Shown piece after piece: positions 26,829 through 36,998 of a stretch of DNA of 64,000 nucleotides. Position 1 is the first letter of the stretch. Each line of letters starts with the position of its first letter. Origin of the DNA: Heyndrickxia acidicola (GTDB taxonomy: Bacteria; Bacillota; Bacilli; Bacillales; Bacillaceae_C). The position numbers were made by a program, and so were the translations under genes. The DNA lies in NCBI RefSeq assembly GCF_001636425.1, contig NZ_LWJG01000004.1, positions 232,198 through 296,197 on the forward strand, given 5' to 3'. The notes beneath the pieces were generated by a model, which did not search any database, was not told where the DNA came from, and saw only the letters and a program-made list of their open reading frames with translations.

Positions 26829-28079
26829 TTAACTGATCCTGGGTAATAGAATAATAAACTCTGTGCCTCTATCCTTTTCACTGTTCACTTGTATTTTACC
26901 TTTGAAAGAACGGACAATTTGAAAACTTACCATCATTCCTAGTCCTGTTCCACTTTCTTTTAAAGAATAGAATGGCGATCCAAGCCTGTCAATTTGTTTT
27001 TTTGTCATGCCGATGCCTTGGTCCTGAATGGTAATTTTAATATAGCCATCATCCGTTGAAGTACATGTAATCCAAACAATTCCGCCATTTGGCATAGACT
27101 CTATCGCATTTTTCAGGATATTAATGAAGGATTGGTTTAATTTTTGATGATTGGCGTACATCCAACAGTCCTCATTGATATCTGTATGAATTTTAACATT
27201 ATGGTGTAGAGAGTAGCTTTGAATAATATTCACTACCCGACGTAATTGATAACCGACATCTACTTTTTCATCGTTATTTACTGAGGGTTTTCCAAATGAT
27301 AAAAAATCATTAATAATTTCATTTGCACGATCTAATTCTTCAATGGATATTTTGATATATTCTTTTTTATTAAGAGGCAAATCAGGATCGTTTAGAAGCT
27401 GTAAAAAGCCGCGAGTCGCTTGCATCGGATTTCTAATCTCATGAGCGAAAACACTTGTTAATTCACTTATAACTCTTAATCTCTCCGTGTTTTGCATCTC
27501 TACTCGTAAGTTGTGAATCTCCCTGATCGTTTCAATTAGTATAGTGAAGAAATAGGTAACGATCACAGCAAAGATAAGTTCAATCATCTGTACCATAAGA
27601 TAATTTTTTGAAAAACCTCTTAGAATAATGAAAATAGTAAGGCCAAAAAGACTGTAGTAAAAGGAAAGACTCACGGCAATTTTAACCCTTTTATCTCTTT
27701 TCGATCGTGAAAATGATTTTTGGAAGATCAATATAACAGGCAGTGATAAGATTAAAACAAGAACAGTATTATAAAATCCAATACTGATTCCAAAATGAAG
27801 CCGATAAAAAATGATAAGGGCTGATAGGAAAATGCTTGGCCACAATCCACCGTATAAGCTCCCAAATAAAAGAGGAATAATCCTTAAATCCAAACGCGCA
27901 TTTTGACCAAAACTCACTGGAAATGACATGCACAATAATATGGATATGCCCCATATAATGGAAAATAATACTTTTCTACTTTTATCACTTTTTATCTTCT
28001 CTGTAATAAAAGTATAGTAAATAAAAACGGGTGTTATCGTAAGCGTTAGTTGGAGCAAAAAATCCTTTATTATATTCAT
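26829..28079 (-). CDS. Membrane sensor histidine kinase (KinB-like)
   Basis: 416 aa: six or so helices forming a 5TMR-LYT-type sensor region (residues 8-185), a short linker, HisKA with H-box 'FAHEIRNPMQATRGFLQLL', and an ATPase domain (N-box 'NILKNAIESMPNGG', G1 'DQGIGM', G2 'GTGLGMMVS'). This layout is that of Bacillus sporulation kinase KinB and relatives, which phosphorylate Spo0F. There is no response regulator beside it, consistent with an orphan phosphorelay kinase. AAAGG lies upstream of the ATG. Confidence 0.88.
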   Translation of the reverse strand: MNIIKDFLLQLTLTITPVFIYYTFITEKIKSDKSRKVLFSIIWGISILLCMSFPVSFGQNARLDLRIIPLLFGSLYGGLWPSIFLSALIIFYRLHFGISIGFYNTVLVLILSLPVILIFQKSFSRSKRDKRVKIAVSLSFYYSLFGLTIFIILRGFSKNYLMVQMIELIFAVIVTYFFTILIETIREIHNLRVEMQNTERLRVISELTSVFAHEIRNPMQATRGFLQLLNDPDLPLNKKEYIKISIEELDRANEIINDFLSFGKPSVNNDEKVDVGYQLRRVVNIIQSYSLHHNVKIHTDINEDCWMYANHQKLNQSFINILKNAIESMPNGGIVWITCTSTDDGYIKITIQDQGIGMTKKQIDRLGSPFYSLKESGTGLGMMVSFQIVRSFKGKIQVNSEKDRGTEFIILLPRIS

Positions 28080-28204
28080 CGTTATTACCTTTCATCTCTT
28101 TTCGATATCCAAAACCTACAATATAAAGGCCATAAAACGTTCTCTACAAAAATCTATATATTATAATGAACCAAAATATATTAGTAGTTATTCCTTATTA
28201 TACT

Positions 28205-28555
28205 TTATAAATTATACTTTAAAGCCATACTGATTTGGTGATTAGTGCGAATTTTTATTTGGGCCTCGGAATGGAAAATACAACATATAAGATTATGTCC
28301 CACCAATACCGTATGCAATTTCAAAAGACAAATGAATATCAGCAATAAAACAAAGAAGATACCGTTAGAGATAACACTGAATATAGCGAAAGATTTATTT
28401 TTAGTTCTAAACCCTAAAAACATGGATACTAAAAAACCTATATCTACAATTTAAAGCAAGATTATAACCACTCTTAAATTTAAATAATACGGATTGATTC
28501 TGGCAGCAACATATATTAACCAAACAATAATGACTAACAATATGGAAAAAATCAT
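28205..28555 (-). pseudogene. Small membrane protein with an in-frame TAA, tentative
   Basis: Frame begins 'MIFSILLVIIVWLIYVAAR' at ATG 28555, meets TAA at 28451-28453 after 34 codons, and continues in the same frame with 'IVDIGFLVSMFLGFRTKNKS' and a second helix 'GIFFVLLLIFICLLKL'. Two or three helices around a 'GFRTKNK' loop resemble DUF4190-like small membrane proteins. No good ribosome binding site is seen. Low confidence. Confidence 0.35.
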
Positions 28556-29146
28556 TGTTCTGGATTTTTTTCTCTTCTAATTAAATCCCCCTTTTTCGAA
28601 AGTAGAATCAAGTCTTGTTAATTTTGTATACGGTTGCTTTATTGTTAATGGTTTCAATTCTATTTACACTTTTTTATAAGCTAATTCTCATCTTGAAACT
28701 AAATGTGGATCTTTTTGAATAATAGGTCCCGTGTTACCTCATGGTTTTATAGAAAACGTGGTTTTTTAATGATTTATTCGAGCGAACACCATAATATGAT
28801 CTATCCAGTGTTCTTCACAAATCAGGACGTATTAAATAAAATCTTCCGTTTCCTATGTAAATTACTTACAATAAAACCAATTTTAATAACCCAGAACAAT
28901 AATTAAGAGTCATTTCTGTTCGTGAGTTTTTATAAAGCATTTACAATTTCAGTGCTTACTAACCTTCTCTTTCCATGTATATTTCTTTCTCAATTTCTAC
29001 AAAAAAATCCGTGTTTCTTCTATTATATACACAATTACAATGAAGGAAGTAATCTGCAGGTCCCAAAGACTTAAATATATAAAGCAATTCTCTTTTTTTT
29101 TTTAAAGTTGAATAAATTTTAACCCAAAATGTATTTACTCTTTTCC
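28556..29146. other. Gene-free interval
   Basis: About 590 nt of AT-rich DNA between the kinase region and the recombinase. No gene, repeat or hairpin that I can support. Confidence 0.45.
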
Positions 29147-29179
29147 TAACTACCGATAATATATAGTTATCGGTAGTTA
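29147..29179. promoter_or_regulatory. 13-7-13 perfect inverted repeat before the recombinase
   Basis: Arms TAACTACCGATAA and TTATCGGTAGTTA flank the 7-bp spacer TATATAG, ending 31 nt before the start codon. It could be an operator, or the core recombination site of the adjacent tyrosine recombinase, whose family uses inverted arms of 11-13 bp around a 6-8 bp spacer. Confidence 0.7.
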
Positions 29180-29210
29180 AAGATTAAAAACCAGCAGCGA
29201 GGTGAACAAC

Positions 29211-30161
29211 GTGCTCAGCCCAAAAAATGAAGATTTTTTGCAAATCGATAAAGAAAAGTTAGAAAAAATAAAATCCTACATGGCAAACTCAAAAAGCCAA
29301 AATACCCAAAAAAGCTATTCCTCCGACTGGAAGCATTTCACGGATTGGTGCAGCCTCCATCAACGCTCTCCCCTCCCCGCCAATGCAGGGACCCTTTGCC
29401 TTTATTTATCCGAACTGGCTGAAACCCATAAATTCTCTACTCTTAAAAGAAGACTGGCTTCTATTAATCAGGCCCATCGATTTAAACACCTCCCCCCTCC
29501 TTCTAAGTTCATTGAAGTGCAGACTTTAATGGAGGGAATCAAGCGGGAAATCGGTTCACACCAAAAACCCAAAACTGCCTTGATGCTGCAAGTTCTGCCC
29601 GAAATGATTGGAAAAATGGATACCCACTCGCTTATTGGAATAAGAGATAAGGCCATTCTATTATTGGGGTTTGCCTTAGCCAGCAGACGGTCAGAGCTGG
29701 TTGCGATTAATATAGAGGATTTAGAAGTGAACAGCTTTGGCATGGATGTCAAAATCCGTGAAACCAAAACCAAAAATGATGATCTAGTGAAGGGTGTAAT
29801 TTTTACGTACAATGAATATTGTCCGGTAAAAGCGACACAAGCATGGATCGAAGCAGCAAACATCACTTCTGGAGCCCTCTTCCGATCCATTGACCGACAT
29901 GGAAATGTGAAAGAACGACTGGGAGATAAGTCCATTTCCCTCATCATAAAAAAATATATTGAAGCCCTTGGAATGAATGAAAAGGATTTCGCGGCTCACA
30001 GTTTAAGAAGCGGACTTTCAACCAGTGCAGCCATGATGGGCATGACAGAAATGGCGATCATGAAACAAACCGGGCATAAAACGAGAGAAATGGTGGATCG
30101 TTATGTCCAGGCGGGGTTGCGATATAAAAATAATGCAAGTAGTATTTTGAAGCATTTATAA
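29211..30161 (+). CDS. Tyrosine recombinase/integrase
   Basis: A 316-aa site-specific recombinase. N-terminal SAM-like core-binding domain (to about residue 110); catalytic domain with Arg in 'LASRRSELVAINIED', Lys region 'ETKTKNDD', 'HSLRSG' (His-x-x-Arg), 'TGHKTREMVDRYV' giving the second His and the nucleophile Tyr. All catalytic residues are present. GTG 29211 has GAGGTG 6 nt upstream; the GTG at 29202 lies inside that site. A broken paralogue lies at 52599-53234. Confidence 0.9.
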   Translation: MLSPKNEDFLQIDKEKLEKIKSYMANSKSQNTQKSYSSDWKHFTDWCSLHQRSPLPANAGTLCLYLSELAETHKFSTLKRRLASINQAHRFKHLPPPSKFIEVQTLMEGIKREIGSHQKPKTALMLQVLPEMIGKMDTHSLIGIRDKAILLLGFALASRRSELVAINIEDLEVNSFGMDVKIRETKTKNDDLVKGVIFTYNEYCPVKATQAWIEAANITSGALFRSIDRHGNVKERLGDKSISLIIKKYIEALGMNEKDFAAHSLRSGLSTSAAMMGMTEMAIMKQTGHKTREMVDRYVQAGLRYKNNASSILKHL

Positions 30162-30345
30162 ATCAGTAAATATCAAGTTTAATAATTTCTTCATTATTTT
30201 TTACAAATTTTAGGTTGCTTGAGAATTCGATTTTAAGGCAATTATCTTTTCTTTTACGTATACTAACCAAGTTAAATTCCTTATATACAAATTAACAGTA
30301 AATTCAATTAATAATTAGCTATAAATATATTACGATTTTAAGAAA

Positions 30346-31772
30346 AAGTTCTGAGTATCACTAATGGCACACTAATCTCCTATTACCTTGCCTTCGATAA
30401 GGTTTTGGAAGACTGGAAATTTTATTTCATAAGGAATCCTATTACAGGCTTACAATCTAATTTTATCACCGCGTTCTTTTTAATTATCAATTCTAATAAC
30501 CGGACGGACCTTCCGAAAATAAAGGACGCTGGACGGGATGTCATAGAAAATTGGTACTTCCCTGTCATGGCTTATAACGGCACAAAGCCAGTAAACAGCC
30601 CGCTTATTCTGGCGAATGGGACTAAAAATACGACAGCTTATCAGGAAAAAGTGTTTACCCTTCTCGAGCAGGACAGCTTTTTAGGAGAAACACCATTAGC
30701 ACAATACCCATTCAGCACTGCGGATTTTAGTTATCAGTCTGACAACGATCAAAACATTACGTTCAATAAACTGGAATATACCCTTACTGACCAAATGCAT
30801 GCTTCTAACTATCTTTTTCAAGCAGGAGACCATGTGGTGGTTATAAATGATACAAAGTTACGTACAGCGCCTACAACCAGTTCTAATCCAACTAATTTAG
30901 CCAAAAATACACCTCTTATCATCACTGGAAATTTCGTTTATGATCAAATAAATGCGGAAAATCAGTTTGTCTGGTACCCGGTCAAAACCGAGACAGGAAC
31001 TGTATCAGGTTATATATCCTCTGCTTATATAACGAAAAAATTGGCTGCACCTGCAGTCAGTCCAGTTGATGATAATGATGTGACGATTACCGGAACTGCT
31101 CCTGCCAATGATCAAGTTAGAGTCATGAACGGAACATTCTTGGTTGGCAGTGGACAAGCGGATAGCAATGGGGACTTTAAATTGGGCATCATACATCAAA
31201 AAGCTGGGACAGAACTTACGGTTACCTATATTGACAATCTGAATGCAACAAGCCTACCGGCAACTGTTAACGTGTTAGATAAAACGGCTCCAGCAGCCCC
31301 GAGCGTCAATACTGTAAACAATACATCTAGTATAGTAACCGGTAGAACAGAAGCTAATGCAACCATAACTGTGACCCTTGTCGGTAAACCTTACTACTCC
31401 AAATCGGATAGCTCTGGCATTTTCAAAGTAGAAATCCCAGTTCAAAATACGGGAACCAATGTATTCGTGACCAGCAAAGACACCGCCGGCAATATTAGTA
31501 CAGTAAAAATATTGACAGTCGTAAGAGTTGCTCCTAACATACCTACTGTTAATACAGTAAAATATTATTCTACATCTATCACAGGAAATACTGAAAAAAA
31601 TGATAAGGTAACAGTTAAAATTGGAAGTAGGATCTATACCACAATAGCAAATGTATCAGGGAATTATAAAGTATCTATTCCAAAGCGAAAAGTCGGAACC
31701 AAATTATATGTGAGCGCGAGTGACGCAAAAAGCAAAGTAAGCGCAATTAGAACTGTTACTGTCTTAAAATAA
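30346..31772 (+). pseudogene. Surface/exported protein with SH3 and Ig-like repeats, 5' truncated
   Basis: The frame is open from about 30346 ('TNGTLISYYLAFDKVLEDW') but has no start codon with a binding site and no signal peptide, so the 5' end is lost. An N-terminal catalytic-like domain, to about 'SNYLFQAGDHVVV', is followed by an SH3-like segment ('LRTAPTTSSNPTNLAKNTPL') and three Ig-like repeats of about 80 aa, each starting near 'P.VNTV'. Intact relatives are secreted cell-wall proteins. The 3' end and terminator are intact. Confidence 0.7.
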
Positions 31773-31865
31773 ATCAGTTATAGCCATATCCAAAGTTTTT
31801 TTATTAGTGTCAATAAAATGTTTGACATTAAATGTTTAAATCCAGTGTTACACATATAATATTAC

Positions 31866-31915
31866 AAAAAGGATAGATGAACAGGGAGAATACCTGTTTT
31901 CATCTATCCTTTTTG
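31866..31915 (+). terminator. Terminator after the surface-protein remnant
   Basis: AAAAAGGATAGATGAACAGG pairs with CCTGTTTTCATCTATCCTTT, followed by T. Very stable. Confidence 0.85.
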
Positions 31916-32419
31916 TGCAAGATATGAACCCTTTTACCTTAACAAAATTTTTGGTTATTCAAATAAAGTCAATTAGAAGGGAACCTATCTAATTAACGTT
32001 AGAATGTACTTCCCCCTCGCCAAACCATGATTACGCTATTAATTATACACGGCTCTCCCATGAGTAGACATACTTTCCCGCTGTTAAATTTAATAATTAG
32101 TTAATTGAAATAAATCCTTAAATGGGCCATTAGATCCGCAGGGTGGGAAAAATCCCCTTCTGTACAATATGACTTGTAACCAAAACACTCTTCTCCTCCC
32201 TCGCGACTAACAAAAGGCCTTTTTTCTATTTTTCTGAGAGGCATTATAGCGTTACGTCATCTTCCATATGGATAATATTGAAAGTTGAAGGATATCATCA
32301 TTCGTCTTTTTTGACTATATAGTCTCCTTGCTTTTTCCTATTATCTTTAAAATCATTTACTAATAGACCATATAGTACACCAGCAAATTTAAAGAAGAAA
32401 CCTATATTCAATGAGCGTT
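31916..32419. other. Gene-free interval
   Basis: About 500 nt with no supportable gene. A short scrap of translation may remain, but nothing can be named. Confidence 0.4.
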
Positions 32420-33015
32420 TCATTTTATAACAAAGAAAAGCTTCTTATTAACCACTTTTTCTCCCATCATTTCTTCCCAAGCCTGTTTAAAAAACGATAT
32501 TTGATCATGATAAAATTCCGCTAAAGTCGTAAATTGTTCTGGCTCAACCGAATTGTCTGTCTTATAATCAACAATCTTCCAAGCTTCATCTATTTTATAA
32601 AGCAGATCAATTATGCCTTTGACGATATATGGATGGTCTAATTTTTCAGATGAATCAATCCATTGATAAAGAGGACTATCCTTCGTGACTTTTAATGTAA
32701 ATGGCACTTCTGTTAGCACTCGTTCTGCTGAATGAAGCTCCAACCAAAAATCAGATCGAGTTAACGCTTCAATTGCTTGCCTCACCTCTTTTTCTCTCTC
32801 TAGTGATATATCATATTGATGAATTAGAGATTGAATATAGTTCGTTACTTTTTCACCTTTTACAACCTTTTCAAAGACCTGATGAATAATGGTTCCCCAA
32901 TCCTTACCTTCATGCTCTCCCCTGTCAATGGTAACAACCTCTGAGTAATCTTTATCCTTTGTTAGTGACCAAAGATCAACATGACCCCTTCATTTTGAGT
33001 CTTCTTTTGATTCCT
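32420..33015 (-). pseudogene. UvrD/AddA-type helicase-nuclease, C-terminal remnant
   Basis: About 195 codons of one frame encode the nuclease end of an AddA-like UvrD-family protein: 'VTIDRGEHEGKDWGTIIHQV', then 'YIVKGIIDLLYKIDEAWKIV' and 'DYKTDN', the D...D-Y-K of a RecB-type PD-(D/E)xK site. An in-frame TGA lies upstream (near 33000) and the helicase domains are missing. It is a fragment left after a deletion; the chromosomal addA would be elsewhere. Confidence 0.75.
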
Positions 33016-33085
33016 TCACGCGAGCAGTAATAATTCACTGTCACTCCTCTTCAATCACAAAGGAGGATGCAACCTTTTAATATAT

Positions 33086-33111
33086 AAAAAGCACCCCTTT
33101 GGATGCTTTTT
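33086..33111 (-). terminator. Terminator after the DUF4177 gene
   Basis: Minus strand AAAAGCATCC / GGGTGCTTTT around AAAG(G), with T run. Confidence 0.65.
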
Positions 33112-33112
33112 A

Positions 33113-33318
33113 CTACCTTTCTCTTTTAAAAACAAGTACATTTAATTCTAGATAAAGCTCCTCTAATTGATCTTCCATGTTACTGGAGCTAGAATACTGC
33201 GGGATAATATTAACTAATTCCCATCCTGCTCTTCCATATTGTTTAGTGTATTTTGTAATTCATCTTCACTATACAGAGCAGTCTGTAATTTTAAAACTTT
33301 ATATTCCCAGTTTTTCAC
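33113..33318 (-). pseudogene. DUF4177 family protein, frameshifted
   Basis: GTG with GGAGG upstream starts 'MKNWEYKVLKLQTALYSEDE'. A single-base frame change near 33230 leads to 'YGRAGWELVNIIPQYSSSS' and ends 'LNVLVFKRER'. 'WEYKVV...LN..G..GWELV...FKR' is the DUF4177 pattern. Its terminator is intact. Confidence 0.75.
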
Positions 33319-33575
33319 GTCAATCCCTCCCTTCGTCTATCATTTCGACAACCGGATGTATTCCCCTGCTTTTAATCATCTCTTTTCTGATGATGATTTC
33401 TCCAGCACAGATACCTTTGAAATATTTTAGGCCCTATCATACAGTAATTGGCCTCTAATTTTCTGAAGGTATTTTCAATAGGTGCACTGCCATTTCATAC
33501 GGAAAATATCCATATTCTTTTATTAACTCGCCAATATCAGTTACAATCCTATCCATATTCATTACCTCTATGTAT
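33319..33575 (-). pseudogene. Small hypothetical gene, broken
   Basis: An ATG near 33560 starts 'MDRIVTDIGELIKEYGYFPY'. The frame then breaks and resumes as 'AGEIIIRKEMIKSRGIHPVV' before a TGA 6 nt ahead of the DUF4177 start. Likely the upstream gene of that operon. Family not recognised. Confidence 0.4.
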
Positions 33576-33902
33576 TAATACGCTGTTAATTGGACGTTTT
33601 TTCCTTTGAAGAACATTTTTATTAGTATATATCATAGTTTATAATGTTATATATGTTATAAATAATTTTATTAAAACTATATATATTAAATTATAGTCAA
33701 TTTCCTTATGATTATTTGATAATTTTAGCAATTCAAAGTTTCTGTTATTTATTAACTTTGTAAGGTTGCTTGCCTTATCCCGAGCTAAATTATAAAGAGA
33801 CTTATCAATAATTCCACTTTAAAAAGCCACTTCGAGTTCATCGGCATATGGTCACATTCAAGTTAAGTCCTTATCCTTTAAAATAAGAGAGGACGTGTTC
33901 GT
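33576..33902. other. AT-rich interval with a partial repeat
   Basis: Contains 'ATAATGTTATATATGTTA' near 33640, a partial match to the repeats at 52370 and 55535, then undistinguished AT-rich DNA up to the IS3-type element. Confidence 0.4.
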
Positions 33903-35037
33903 ATGAAACAAAAACGATATTACCAAGAATTTAAAGAAACCATCGTTAATCTTTATGGTTCTGTTACACCCGTCAACCAACTTTCCAGCGAATATGGTGT
34001 TTCTGAAGTAACTATCTATAAATGGATTAAAATGAATACCCCTATTGAAGGGGCAAACGGCCTAACACCTACCGACGTATAAGAAATTCAGAAAGGAAAC
34101 TTACGCTTGAAACAAGACGTAGAGATTTTAAAAAAGGCTATGACCATATTCACGAAAAAGTGACGGATTAAGAAATTATTAAGCATATTAATGAAGAAAA
34201 GGCAAACTATTCCTTTCAAATGATGTATCGCGTTTTAAAATTACCTAAAAGTAGTTTTTATCAGGCCGCGCATAAAAAACCTTCGGTATATGAGGTGGAA
34301 AAAGAGAAATTGTTAAAACGAATTTGCGAAATCCATAGTGAAAGTCACGGCCGTTATGAGGCACCTAAAATCCACCATCTATTGTGTAAAGAAGGATATA
34401 TCATCAGCATAAAACGTGTGCAGCATTTAATAAAACAAGCTGGCGTTCGCTCTACTATTGTGAAAAAGTATCGACCTGCATCCAGTCAAGGCTTAGTAAA
34501 GAACGTGAAAATCTTTTGAACCAAGATTTCCAAACAACTTCCATTAATGAAAAATGGGTAGCTGATATTACCTATATTCATACACTAAGAGATGGTTGGT
34601 GTTACTTGGCTTCCGGTCCTTGATCTTCACTCAAAGAAGATTGTAGGACACAAGTTTTCGTGTCATATGACAGTAGAATTGGTTACGGAATCCTTAGAAA
34701 ATGCCATCCTAAGTCAAGGGCCCTCAGAAGGACTTATTATGCATACAGATTTAGGGGCCAAATATACCAGTGAAGCCTTTCAAAACCAATTAAAAAAGCA
34801 CAAGATGATCCATCATTTAGTCGTAAAGTTTGTCCTTATGACAATGCCTGTATTGAATCCTTTCACGCTACTTTGAAAAAAGAAGAAGTTTATCGAAACC
34901 GCTATATGAACTTTGAAACAGCAAAAGTAGCTCTCTTTCAGTACATTGAGAGTTGGTACAATCGCAAATGAATACACGGAACGATCAACTATTTAACACC
35001 AAATGAAGTAGGAAGATTATGCAGATCAACAGCCTGA
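33903..35037 (+). mobile_element. Degenerate IS3-family insertion sequence
   Basis: OrfA starts at ATG 33903 ('MKQKRYYQEFKETIVNLYGS') and has a TAA at codon 60. OrfB is split by frameshifts into 'YSFQMMYRVLKLPKSSFYQA', 'NEKWVADITYIHTLRDGWCY', 'SVLDLHSKKIVGHKFS' and 'NACIESFHATLKKEEVYRNR'. The Asp (ADITYI), Asp (HTDLG) and Glu (ESFH) of the rve DDE domain are still visible in different frames. No complete element; ends not resolved. Different subgroup from the element at 37112. Confidence 0.85.
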
Positions 35038-35178
35038 CTAAACTTTGTTGTGCCCAAGATATTGACTTAGATCCAGACCTTGTACTCTGAAGGGGTTGTG
35101 TTCTATCGGAATCGGTAATTACTTCACTTAAGCGCCCATCAATGAAAGAAGAAAGTCAGTGGTTAATTCCTTTTTTAG

Positions 35179-35350
35179 TTATCTTCCACCACTTACATTT
35201 ATAATTTCTCCTAAGATGTAATTTGAGGCATCGAAAGAAAGGAAAGCAATTACCTATGCTATTTCCATTGGTGTTGCAGCCCATTTAATAGGTACAGATG
35301 AAGCCATACGCTCAAGACGATTATCGTTTGGAGCAAATTTCTAGTGAAAA
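35179..35350 (-). pseudogene. SDR dehydrogenase, C-terminal remnant
   Basis: 'RLERMASSVPIKWAATPMEI', then an in-frame TAG, then 'VIAFLSFDASNYILGEIINV' and 'SGGR' plus stop: the last 45 residues of a short-chain dehydrogenase. The Rossmann part is gone. Confidence 0.7.
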
Positions 35351-35438
35351 GGATTACCGAGGCTCTGGGTAATTACTTATACAAGCAGTCAAAAATCATC
35401 GGGTAATGAACGGGTATTGAAGAATTGCTATTTTAGTA

Positions 35439-36527
35439 CTATTTGTATTTCTTGATAATGTCACTCAATGGCTTCTTTTTCTTCTCCACTGGTTTGAGTT
35501 TAATTGCTACAGGTTTAATGGATATGCTGTGGCTTTGTGTAAGGACGTTAGAGAGGATTTCTGTTTGTTTAACGATATTAGTCTCAATTTCATTCAAACG
35601 CTCTGTATTGAACTGTAAACCCGTTAGAATGGTATATACGTCACCTTTACGGTTGTTGTAGTATCCTTCAAACGTAGTTAGGGGGAGATTTTTAAATTGA
35701 CTACAGTATGATTGTATATCCAAATAATCCATTAAGCATTCTTGACCATTAAATATTAGGCCGAATTTATGGATCTTATCTAATGATGGTTTAGTGAATA
35801 TTGATTGTTGCCAGGATTGGATGATTTTTTCTGTTACTGTTTCTTTGGATAATTTGATGGATTCGTTTATCTTAGAGATATCAGCATATGAAATATGAGC
35901 AAACCCTTTAGCGGAGAATAGACTTAGAAGATTATTAGTATCCATATTTCCATACTTAGAGTTCATTTCTGTGTGCTCAACAATAGTTACCATATCTTTT
36001 ACAAATGATTCATTAACACTCCGGTATAATTGACTCTTACTTCTTTCTTTACGTTGAGCATTATCTATGGTAAGAATGCAGATATCTAATTCACTCAACT
36101 CTTTAAGGCATTCAAGGGAATTTATTTGTGCCTTAGTGGATTCAGTTGAGTCAGGCAATATTGGACAGGCCACAATTACCTTATTCTCAAATTCGTTTGA
36201 TAATAAATCACACATTACAGGAGCAATACCACTTCCACTACCTCCTCCAGTCGCAAATACAACCAATATCATTTGAATAGATGACTGAGATACGTTGTTT
36301 CTAATAAATGAGACGGCTGTTTCCCAATTGTTCTGTATAAGTTTAGTCGCTTTAGACCTCTCACGTCCCACACCTTCACTTCCTACAAGGTGCAATTTCA
36401 AATCTAAATGATCCAATGATTCAAGATCCTTCTCTGAATAGTTAATTGCCATTGACAAGAATCCTCGTTCAGCAAATAAATCCGCAACAGTACCTCCAGC
36501 CTGCCCTAAACCAATAATCCCTAACAT
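35439..36527 (-). CDS. tubZ: TubZ-like tubulin/FtsZ-family GTPase
   Basis: A 362-aa GTPase of the TubZ/RepX kind. Loop T1 'GLGQAGG' (6-12), signature T4 'TGGGSGSG' (93-100, tubulin G-box), then the helix-7 and activation-domain region, and a lysine-rich tail 'KLKPVEKKKKPLSDIIKKYK' that in TubZ binds the TubR-centromere complex. TubZ forms treadmilling filaments that move plasmids or phage genomes. It is shorter than the pBtoxis and pXO1 proteins known to me. TAATG overlap with tubR shows one operon. Confidence 0.88.
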   Translation of the reverse strand: MLGIIGLGQAGGTVADLFAERGFLSMAINYSEKDLESLDHLDLKLHLVGSEGVGRERSKATKLIQNNWETAVSFIRNNVSQSSIQMILVVFATGGGSGSGIAPVMCDLLSNEFENKVIVACPILPDSTESTKAQINSLECLKELSELDICILTIDNAQRKERSKSQLYRSVNESFVKDMVTIVEHTEMNSKYGNMDTNNLLSLFSAKGFAHISYADISKINESIKLSKETVTEKIIQSWQQSIFTKPSLDKIHKFGLIFNGQECLMDYLDIQSYCSQFKNLPLTTFEGYYNNRKGDVYTILTGLQFNTERLNEIETNIVKQTEILSNVLTQSHSISIKPVAIKLKPVEKKKKPLSDIIKKYK

Positions 36528-36808
36528 TATGCGTTCGCTCCTTCTGTAATGAGATTAATAGCTTCCATTCCATAATCAGTTAGATAAACCGAGTGATTCT
36601 TACTGCCTGTAGTTATGTTTATTAGTTTTAATGTCTCTAACCTACCGAGAATCTTCCTAAATATAGCTGTGGAAAGCTCAACATTCTGTGCCAATGATTG
36701 CTTAGTGATTGATTTGTAAGAACAGGTTGATTCATTTGTGTAAAGTTCATTGAGGATGAGTAGATCCTCTTGCTTCAAGCCATCAATAATTTCACTGAAA
36801 TAATTCAT
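36527..36808 (-). CDS. tubR: TubR-like centromere-binding winged-helix protein
   Basis: A 93-aa winged-helix protein with 'KQSLAQNVELSTAIFRKILG' as the DNA-reading segment and a hairpin wing 'ITTGSKNHSVYLTDYG'. Position, size and overlap with the TubZ gene make it the TubR adaptor, which binds tubC repeats and represses the operon. The assignment rests mainly on context, because TubR proteins diverge strongly. GGGG lies upstream of the ATG. Confidence 0.75.
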   Translation of the reverse strand: MNYFSEIIDGLKQEDLLILNELYTNESTCSYKSITKQSLAQNVELSTAIFRKILGRLETLKLINITTGSKNHSVYLTDYGMEAINLITEGANA

Positions 36809-36843
36809 GTATTATCCCCTCTTTGATTTTTGATGATTTTCAA

Positions 36844-36909
36844 GTATCCATGTTAATTCTTAATTATCATTGTGGATTTTTGTGGATACTCAATTAACTT
36901 TGTCGATAC
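36844..36909. repeat. Candidate tubC iterons upstream of tubR
   Basis: TGTGGATTT at 36871, TGTGGATAC at 36881 and TGTCGATAC at 36901 are spaced 10 and 20 bp (helical phase); an inverted GTATCCATG lies at 36844. Short phased repeats directly before tubR are how known tubC centromeres are built. The copies are few and imperfect. Confidence 0.45.
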
Positions 36910-36998
36910 ATGATATTCGCCTATTGATTGTCTTGACTCAAAAATCACAACTTTTTTATTATTTTAAATAATATTGATTACTGAGCTAAAATCGCTCC

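Noticed and set aside
28703..28906. 67-codon plus-strand frame before the recombinase
   Set aside because: No binding site, no conserved pattern; treated as gene-free.
36844..36909. CRISPR-like array upstream of tubR
   Set aside because: Repeats are only 9 bp, spaced 10-20 bp, without unique spacers or cas genes.
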